Shown here: one piece after another, positions 57,975 to 64,000 of the stretch
Numbering within the stretch: position 1 is the first letter of the stretch
Layout: the number at the start of each line of letters is the position of its first letter
Origin: Bacillus cereus group sp. RP43
Lineage (GTDB): Bacteria > Bacillota > Bacilli > Bacillales > Bacillaceae_G
Reading direction: 5' to 3'
DNA length: 64,000 nucleotides
Assembly (NCBI RefSeq): GCF_040459645.1
Contig: NZ_JARVHQ010000002.1
Location: 399,601-463,600 of the forward strand
Notes under the pieces: generated by a model
The model's database searches: none
Seen by the model: only the letters and a program-made list of their open reading frames with translations
Told to the model about the DNA's origin: nothing
Position numbers and translations under genes: made by a program

Positions 57975-58658
57975 TTATTTTTTTCTATCTTTCCAGAGAG
58001 CCAAGCTTTTCTCCAATGTTGTCTTACACAATCTTTCCGCTTCAATTGCATCTCCCTTTAATACAGCTTTTAATAAGTCGTGATAATAGTTGAAGGACAA
58101 CCCACGATGATCTTTTACAGAAAAATATCTTTTCGCCATATCTACATAAATGGAATCGAAGCTATTTAAAATGAGTAGAAAGATCGGATTGGCAGCAAGC
58201 CCAGCACACCTTTTTTGCAAATACCAATCAAATGCTGCATAGCTTTCTGCACTATCTTCAAGCTGCTCAAGATTGGCAAGGAGAGCAACCACTTTAGGTT
58301 GATTAAACGTAACAGCATCACGAATATAAGTCGGAGTCAACGAACTTCTAAATTCTAATAAATACATAATAAATTCATCTGTAATGGTATGATGATTCTC
58401 AACAATATTAATAAGTGTCGTTAGATTCCCATTGCTCCAATAATCATTAATAATCGCTGGCATTCCTTTTCTTCCTGTTATCCATCCACTCCTTTCTAAA
58501 CGTTGAAGCGCCTCCCGAATAGTTGGGCGACCAACACCAAATTCTTTCGCAAGCTCTCTTTCCGGCGGTAAAGTACTTCCTACAGAATAACCACCAGCCA
58601 ATATGGATCTAATTAATTCATTCTCAATTTTATCTGAAGAGCGTTCCTTTTCTTTCAA
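57975..58658 (-). CDS. GntR-family regulator resembling FadR
   Basis: A 227-residue regulator. The N-terminal winged helix (about residues 8-75) has STLPPERELAKEFGVGRPTI then REALQRLERSGWI. The C-terminal helical domain resembles the acyl-CoA-binding FadR_C domain of E. coli FadR more than the common FCD domain (shared patterns include GMPAIINDYW, LLEFRSSLTPTYIRDAV, AFDWYLQ and NPIFLLILNSFDSIY). FadR proteins sense long-chain acyl-CoA. The start is TTG behind AAAGGAG. TTGGTAATACCAA at 58701-58713 and a half-site at 58678 are its likely operators, so it would control itself and the lipid hydroxylase. Confidence 0.82.
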   Translation of the reverse strand: MKEKERSSDKIENELIRSILAGGYSVGSTLPPERELAKEFGVGRPTIREALQRLERSGWITGRKGMPAIINDYWSNGNLTTLINIVENHHTITDEFIMYLLEFRSSLTPTYIRDAVTFNQPKVVALLANLEQLEDSAESYAAFDWYLQKRCAGLAANPIFLLILNSFDSIYVDMAKRYFSVKDHRGLSFNYYHDLLKAVLKGDAIEAERLCKTTLEKSLALWKDRKK

Positions 58659-58677
58659 GCCATCGTCTCCTTTATTT

Positions 58678-58713
58678 TTTGGTAATACATGTTAAAGATA
58701 TTGGTAATACCAA
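58678..58713 (-). promoter_or_regulatory. Operator of the FadR-like regulator
   Basis: Perfect palindrome TTGGTAATACCAA (58701-58713) and the half-site TTTGGTAATACAT (58678-58690), 23 bp apart, in the promoter of the regulator/hydroxylase operon. GntR-family operators often have TGGT-N-ACCA form. Confidence 0.65.
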
Positions 58714-58756
58714 AAATTATATAACGTGTTTGAATTTTCCGTCAATAAGATTCATT

Positions 58757-58796
58757 AAAAAAGAGGAAACCATTTTCAAAGTGGTTTCCTCCTTTT
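58757..58796 (-). terminator. Terminator of the 565-aa gene
   Basis: GAGGAAACCA / TGGTTTCCTC stem with a 9-nt loop; on the minus strand it is followed by a T run, right at the stop codon. Confidence 0.8.
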
Positions 58797-58798
58797 GC

Positions 58799-60496
58799 TT
58801 ACATAGACTCGATTATCATTTGTCTTTCATACCATTTTGTTAACTTATCATTAACACTGTTTGAAATCCGTTTCATTTTCTTATTACAGAATCTCGATAG
58901 TGTAGCAGGGGATAAGCCTAACTCATCTGCTATTTCGCGCATTGTTCTATTTTGATGCATATGTTGGTGCATAATTTTCTCTCTAATTAGCTCCTCAGTA
59001 CTTACTGTACTATGAGCTATCGTATTTATAATCACATTATTTTCTTTCTTATCCGGAGTATCAATTACCTTTTTCTTTGCCAAACTCCCGATATTATCCA
59101 TTAACTCTTTTGGTGGTAAAATGATGATTCCTAATTTTGAGTAATAATTCTTAAACCAGTTCCGTTCTCCAATTCTTGATTCATCAATTTCCTCAGCGTA
59201 CTCCCAATGTGAAATAACTTTTTCTTTTTCTAAATCTATTAATACATTTTCTAATTGCTCACGAATACGGTGGGGGCGTCCCTTAGCTATATTAATCCCC
59301 ATAACAGACAATAGTCCTTTTTCTCCATCAATTGAATATGGTCTTTTTAAATTACTGTACTGTTGTCGAATTCTCCATTGCCAAGATAAATAGCGAATTA
59401 GTCGCTTGTGGAATTTGTGTCGATAACTATTATACTCCAATGCTTTTTTAGATAATAACGCTGTTGTGCTACTAGATCCGTATAAATACATCGACAAAAA
59501 GCTACCTGGCTTTATTCTACAAGATTCAATACCTACGTAATCATTGGTATTTTTATCTCTCCAAAGAACTACAGAATCTAAAACGAAAAGTCTTTTAATT
59601 ATTTCACGTTTCATTTCAAATTGCTCACCAGTTTCTGCACGATCATTTAAAACCACGACTTCATTATCGTCATTTAAATAAATAAAGATACTCGCCAAAG
59701 CAGCTATACGTTGTGCAATTTTAATTTTATCTTCTGCACGATAATACTCTATACCATTTGCTGATGCTTTTGGAATATTACACATATCTAGTACATTTTC
59801 ATAGCTGAAATCAATAAAATCATCTGGAGATTTCGCTTGATTCAACCACTGTATTGTAATTGTATCTAAACAGTCTGCGGTAAGATCATCCATGTTACTA
59901 ATAACACCATCGACTAGTATTGACCATCTTTCTGCTTCATTGGTGTTTACTAGCCTTAAATCTTCATCCTTGTGTGATGATAGCTGAGCAACTCCGCTTG
60001 TATTTTTAGTTTCTAATGGTAAAACAGATACTGCTCCTACTTCATCTTCTTCAAAGTGATTCTTGGCTATACCATCTCGTAGTTGATAATATACCGCATC
60101 ATTACTTACAGGATAGTAATCCTCTTGTAGATCAATTGAATGCTCTTTTAACTTTTCATCGGTTGTATTAGATATTATAGACGTTTCAACTTCTTCAGAC
60201 GTACCTCCAAATTCTTGCTCTATTATTTTATCGAGTACATTTCGAATCTCAATTTTATATTTATCTAGATTTGCGTATATATGCAATAATGAAATCCCTT
60301 GTTCTTGTTTCTGGCCTAACCAAGAGACAAGAGCTGAAAATGAAGGGGATATATTAGCTGAAGTTACTACTTTGTCATGATTTCCCTGTACTTCCTCATA
60401 ATATCTATTCCACTTTTCCCATAGCTGCGTGTTCTTTTCATACATTGGTGCAGCAAGTAAAAGGGCATCGCTAAACAACACTAATACTTTCTCCAT
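58799..60496 (-). CDS. Large protein with C-terminal helix-turn-helix, candidate plasmid replication/regulatory factor
   Basis: A 565-residue protein without signal or membrane helices. AAGGAGG precedes the ATG at 60496. Only the C-terminus is recognisable: a resolvase/sigma-type helix-turn-helix (about residues 515-550, REKIMHQHMHQNRTMREIAD then ELGLSPATLSRFCNKK). The middle is mixed helix/strand with many acidic residues (LDSVVLWRDKNTNDYVGIES). It is divergent from the gene at 62209 with the 1.5-kb iteron array between. Its position suggests a plasmid replication or copy-control protein that binds the array. Large B. cereus plasmids such as pXO1 carry poorly characterised replicons of this kind. 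I do not assign a family. Confidence 0.6.
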   Translation of the reverse strand: MEKVLVLFSDALLLAAPMYEKNTQLWEKWNRYYEEVQGNHDKVVTSANISPSFSALVSWLGQKQEQGISLLHIYANLDKYKIEIRNVLDKIIEQEFGGTSEEVETSIISNTTDEKLKEHSIDLQEDYYPVSNDAVYYQLRDGIAKNHFEEDEVGAVSVLPLETKNTSGVAQLSSHKDEDLRLVNTNEAERWSILVDGVISNMDDLTADCLDTITIQWLNQAKSPDDFIDFSYENVLDMCNIPKASANGIEYYRAEDKIKIAQRIAALASIFIYLNDDNEVVVLNDRAETGEQFEMKREIIKRLFVLDSVVLWRDKNTNDYVGIESCRIKPGSFLSMYLYGSSSTTALLSKKALEYNSYRHKFHKRLIRYLSWQWRIRQQYSNLKRPYSIDGEKGLLSVMGINIAKGRPHRIREQLENVLIDLEKEKVISHWEYAEEIDESRIGERNWFKNYYSKLGIIILPPKELMDNIGSLAKKKVIDTPDKKENNVIINTIAHSTVSTEELIREKIMHQHMHQNRTMREIADELGLSPATLSRFCNKKMKRISNSVNDKLTKWYERQMIIESM

Positions 60497-60552
60497 ATTC
60501 AAAAACCTCCTTACTAAGTTCCCACCAATTAGAATTATAAATTATAGAACTT

Positions 60553-62045
60553 GAGACGTTATAGCTATATGGTGGCAACATAGCATATAAGTTGAAACGT
60601 TATCAGAATAATCTATATCGAGAAATGATTTATCGAACAGTATTTGTCCTATCAAGTAAACATTCTTGTACTTGTATTATATAAGACTGTACTTATTTGT
60701 AAAATTACTACTTTACACTACAATCTCCATGCGGGAAACCCATTTGGTATTAAATTGTGTAAATCATACTTTTAAAGTGAAACGTAATTGTCCCTTTTCT
60801 TACAAATGAAATAAAACATTATAGCGTTATGATAACAATTACTTTCTTACCAAGAAACATCGATGATTTGCTGGTTTCATCTAAAAAATTATTCGCATCA
60901 TTCTATACAATGATACAAATACCCTTACTTTTATGAAACGTCATAGCTACATTGTGGCAAGTACTCCTTAGAACTTGAAACGTTTTAGCTTTATAGTGGC
61001 AAGTATATTCGAAACAAAAAATACCAATAAACTGTTGATTTCCACTTCACAAGCATTAACGTTATTTCATACTTCGACACAGATACCTCTACTTTTATGA
61101 AACATTATAGCTGCATTGTGGCAGTTACTATTGAAAACTTGAAACGCTTTAGCTTTATGATGGCAAGTATATTCTGAACAAGAAATACCAATGAATTTTT
61201 TAATTTCATTTAACAAGAATTAACGCTATTCCATATATCAGCACGAATACCTTTACTTTTATGAAACACCATAGCTGCATTGTGGCAGTTACTATTGAAA
61301 ACTTAAAATGCTTTAGCTTTATGATGGCAAGTATATTCTGAACAAGAAATACCAATGAATTTTTGGATTTCATTTAACAAGAATTAACGTTATTCCATAT
61401 ATGAGCACGAATATCTTTACTTTTATGAAACATCATAGCTACATTGTGGCAAGTACTCCTTAGAACTTGAAACGTTATAGCTATATGGTGGCAACAACTC
61501 TTTAAATCTGAAACATAAACGCACTAAAATCTGTTCATATAAAAAAAATATTTTTTATTTAAATTAGTGCTAAACATTGGTATAAAGCCATTCTTCAAAA
61601 AAACTAAAAAATTCCAATGAAATGCTATAGCTATATGATGGCAACAACTTTTTTTAAAAAAAACCTATGAATCCATATGTAACAAGGGTTTAGGTACATT
61701 TCAAGCGCAATGAAACATTGATTTCAAACATGAAACGGCATAGCTTTATGATGGCAACAATCTAAAAAAAACATGAAACGTATATAGCTATATGATGGCA
61801 ATAGTCCCTTGACGTAAATTAACATGAAAACGCTATACAACAACATTTATGAATGAATTCTACACATTATTTAGTCATTTCAAAACATGAAACGTTATAG
61901 CTATATGGTGGCAACAACTTTTAACCAAAAGCACTAAAAAACCTATTATATCAAGGTTTAGGTGCTGTTTCATTAATTTCAGATACGTTTCATATTCAAA
62001 ATACCTTATAGCTTTATGGTGGCCAAAAGATTTTTTTTGTGAAAC
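60553..62045. repeat. Array of about 14 degenerate iterons, consensus GAAACGTTATAGCTATATGG-TGGCAA
   Basis: Copies lie near 60553, 60936, 60976, 61096, 61141, 61260, 61303, 61425, 61467, 61617, 61731, 61773, 61887 and 61995, all in the same orientation. In the middle (60930-61500) they come in pairs about 43 bp apart that repeat every 160-165 bp, and the sequences between pairs (TTTATGAA, AATACCAATGAATTTTT) are also conserved. The last copies before 62209 are the closest to consensus. No gene lies inside. It is probably the origin or an incompatibility/partition site bound by one of the flanking proteins. Confidence 0.85.
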
Positions 62046-62208
62046 GTTGAATCCCTTGTGCCTCTAAGGCTAAGGCGGCGTTTCACATTTTTGATTTTCC
62101 TCTTAAAGAGACACATTTCACCAAGATTCGATTTGATATAATCAAAATTGAATTTTTATATCCTATTTAGGTAAAAACTGAAACTCATAATAAGAGGAGG
62201 TGAAAAAG

Positions 62209-63900
62209 ATGGCTAAACCTTTCGTTATAAAGAACAAACGTAGTTTAAATGGTGAAACAACAACTCCAGTATTAGTAACAATTAAAGCATGGCAAAAATT
62301 AGTGGAAGCTTTAGAAGGCAAATACTATAGCTTTAAAGATACATATCTAGAAGATATCGTAAATTCAATGTCTTACGAGGAACGAATTGTAGATGAAGAA
62401 GGGTTTGTTGAAAAAGCCAAACCATCTTTTTCACTTCAAATGAAAAATCTCTTCACTAAAGCAAATGGTAGAAAGCATAAGCTATATGGTATTACTAATG
62501 CAGATCTAGAAGTATTTCTATTTCTACATAAAAAATGTAATACCTATGGTGAACTTTCTCATGTTTCCATTCACATGCTTTGGGAGGACTACAAAAACTA
62601 TAAAGAAGCATTTTCACATATTCATCATTCACAATTCTATGTTGCGTTGAAAAAGCTTAGCTTACACAACATCATTGAAATTGAGAATGAGTACAGTGGT
62701 AAATATAAAATTACATTAACTGATTTTATGAACAAGGAAACGAATAAAGCGAATCCTTACACGTTTATCAGCCCAATTGTATTTACAAAAGAGTTCTTCG
62801 ATTTATCCATTGCTGCTAAAAAGCTATTTATTGATATCGCAATGCAGCAAAAACGAGAAACTACTTTGAAACGTTCACTATACAAATTTGATGAACAAGG
62901 GCAACAGACTCATTTTGGCGGTATGTATCGCTTCTTACATAAGAAATACCCACATCAGATACGTTCTGTAATGGCTGAATTAACAACTAAATCTACTGCT
63001 ACTGGATCTTCTTTGTTTAAAATTTGCAAATTAGAAAAAGGGAAAAAGAATAAAAAGCAGTATACAACACTGCATTTATCTGTACACCCTGATTTCCTGT
63101 GTAATAAGGAAGTAGGGGAAGAGTATCGCGATCCATTTACACCAAGACTTACATATAAACGTAAAGCTAAGTTCATTGAAGAATCATTAGTTGAAATGAA
63201 TATTGCAGAATTTACAAAAGATATAAACCAATTTGTAAATGTCTTAAAACATTCCTGTCATCGTCAAATCCGCCAAGTGATTCGTGGATTACGTGAAATG
63301 ATTGATAGACAAGAGGGTTTCCCTAAAAATCTTGTTTATACACTAAGCAAATTATTAAAGCAGTCTTCTCAATATCGCGTATTAGATACGGCTGCTAAAA
63401 CAGGTATTTATTCTCTGATTACACATAATGTGCCGAGAGAGAAACAAGAAGATGCGGTATTTAAATTTGGTACTCACTTCGCTATATATTCATTACAAAA
63501 TGTTAAGAAGTTATTCTGTAAAGCGCACGACCTTCTTCATGCTACATATGCGGTTCCTGTGACTGAAGAAGCATACCATCGTAATTATATGCAGTATCAA
63601 GAAGAAACACTATTTAGGAAGTATGCTTTTGAGCAAGGAGTAAATGTTAACGCATATATTGCATTAGAAATTAAAGTTCGTGAATTATTAAAATCTCATG
63701 GCCATAAAGAACATCATATTCCAAGTGATATTCGCGAACTGTTCATTGAAAAAATAGATAGATTGCCTAAGGAAAAAATCCGCGTAATTGAAGTTCCTAA
63801 AGACTTTAATTTAATCGATTTTCTTCATTCCTTAGAAGCTTATTACCGTAAAAATAGTGAAACACCATGCACGGTAGATCAGCTGCTTCATGCAATATAA
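62209..63900 (+). CDS. Candidate replication initiator with tandem winged-helix domains
   Basis: A 563-residue cytoplasmic protein. The ATG at 62209 has AGAGGAGG 8 nt upstream. Two winged-helix-like regions seem present: about residues 130-180 (HHSQFYVALKKLSLHNIIEI then ENEYSGKYKITL) and about 195-275 (FDLSIAAKKLFIDIAMQQKR, MYRFLHKKYPHQIRSVMAEL). Theta-type Rep proteins of the RepA/Rep_3 kind have this duplicated fold and bind upstream iterons. The rest is helical, basic and without recognised motifs; no helicase or nuclease motif was seen. With about 14 iterons immediately upstream, a replication-initiator role is likely but not proven. A further small gene follows. Confidence 0.6.
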   Translation: MAKPFVIKNKRSLNGETTTPVLVTIKAWQKLVEALEGKYYSFKDTYLEDIVNSMSYEERIVDEEGFVEKAKPSFSLQMKNLFTKANGRKHKLYGITNADLEVFLFLHKKCNTYGELSHVSIHMLWEDYKNYKEAFSHIHHSQFYVALKKLSLHNIIEIENEYSGKYKITLTDFMNKETNKANPYTFISPIVFTKEFFDLSIAAKKLFIDIAMQQKRETTLKRSLYKFDEQGQQTHFGGMYRFLHKKYPHQIRSVMAELTTKSTATGSSLFKICKLEKGKKNKKQYTTLHLSVHPDFLCNKEVGEEYRDPFTPRLTYKRKAKFIEESLVEMNIAEFTKDINQFVNVLKHSCHRQIRQVIRGLREMIDRQEGFPKNLVYTLSKLLKQSSQYRVLDTAAKTGIYSLITHNVPREKQEDAVFKFGTHFAIYSLQNVKKLFCKAHDLLHATYAVPVTEEAYHRNYMQYQEETLFRKYAFEQGVNVNAYIALEIKVRELLKSHGHKEHHIPSDIRELFIEKIDRLPKEKIRVIEVPKDFNLIDFLHSLEAYYRKNSETPCTVDQLLHAI

Positions 63901-63947
63901 AATTACATGCTCTCCTTTTTTGAAAAATCAAAGAAGGAGGGCTATTC

Positions 63948-64000
63948 GTGCTGAAATTAGAAATTATATTCGTACTATCCAAACATAAAAGAGAGAGATT
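63948..64000 (+). CDS. Start of a further gene (cut by window end)
   Basis: GTG at 63948 with AAGGAGG 8 nt upstream opens a frame (LKLEIIFVLSKHKRER) that runs to the window edge. It is in the same direction as, and 47 bp after, the candidate initiator gene. Nothing can be said about its function. Confidence 0.5.
   Translation, partial: MLKLEIIFVLSKHKRER

Noticed and set aside
60553..62045. CRISPR array
   Set aside because: The repeats are too degenerate and irregularly spaced, the sequences between them are themselves conserved, and no cas genes are present. Iterons explain the pattern better.

Overview
The window looks like part of a large, low-GC plasmid of the Bacillus cereus group (B. 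thuringiensis / B. cereus / B. anthracis type). The evidence is a TubZ/TubR (RepX/RepR-type) plasmid segregation pair, several 16-bp PlcR boxes, secreted group-typical proteins (M9 collagenase, zinc phospholipase C, camelysin-like TasA family protein, a protective-antigen-like pore protein), an alpha/beta SASP, and IS6 (IS240-like) and IS200/IS605-type elements. No rRNA, tRNA or CRISPR array was seen.

Layout. 0-9 kb: a secreted protein, a SASP, an ABC transporter pair, an HtrA-type protease, and a two-component system whose probable operator (tandem TRGAGTT half-sites) lies in front of the ABC operon and of a tiny separate transcription unit; then a lysozyme-like protein. 9.3-14.1 kb: a compact module of Replic_Relax protein, FtsK-type ATPase, small membrane protein and a divergent Cro-like regulator, followed by a LexA-boxed UvrX-like polymerase with a YolD-like partner. 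14.6-19.9 kb: a second two-component system and a BceAB-like ABC exporter, linked by an identical 16-bp palindrome before each operon. 20-27 kb: camelysin, collagenase, a structured IS605-derived remnant, and an OatA-like acyltransferase. 27-38 kb: an IS6 transposase split by a precisely inserted TnpB element, a YrrS-like protein, and a PlcR-box region (phospholipase C with an extra C-terminal domain, a 45-aa protein, a 26-aa amphipathic peptide), with IS scraps, an NheA-like remnant and a second TnpB copy. 38-45.5 kb: a membrane protein and its shrunken paralogue, a third two-component system with a DM13 lipoprotein-like gene, a dead Tn7-like left end with tnsA, a broken DUF4097 gene, and a MerR regulon with two textbook 19-bp-spacer promoters. 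45.8-51 kb: the protective-antigen-like gene and a PAS-rich sporulation-type kinase. 51-64 kb: plasmid maintenance. This holds 0.4-kb macro-repeats, a TubY-like regulator convergent with tubZ-tubR, a TATATA-rich candidate centromere, fragments of GNAT and integrase genes, a fatty-acid-hydroxylase/FadR-like pair, and a 1.5-kb array of about 14 degenerate iterons between two large divergent candidate replication genes.

How it works together: the plasmid carries secreted tissue-degrading and membrane-active proteins under PlcR-type control, three envelope-sensing two-component systems with dedicated effectors, and two separate repeat-rich maintenance loci. Many small fragments show repeated transposition and decay. 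Start codons were adjusted to the best ribosome binding site wherever the longest frame was implausible. Homology statements come from motif recognition, not from searches.
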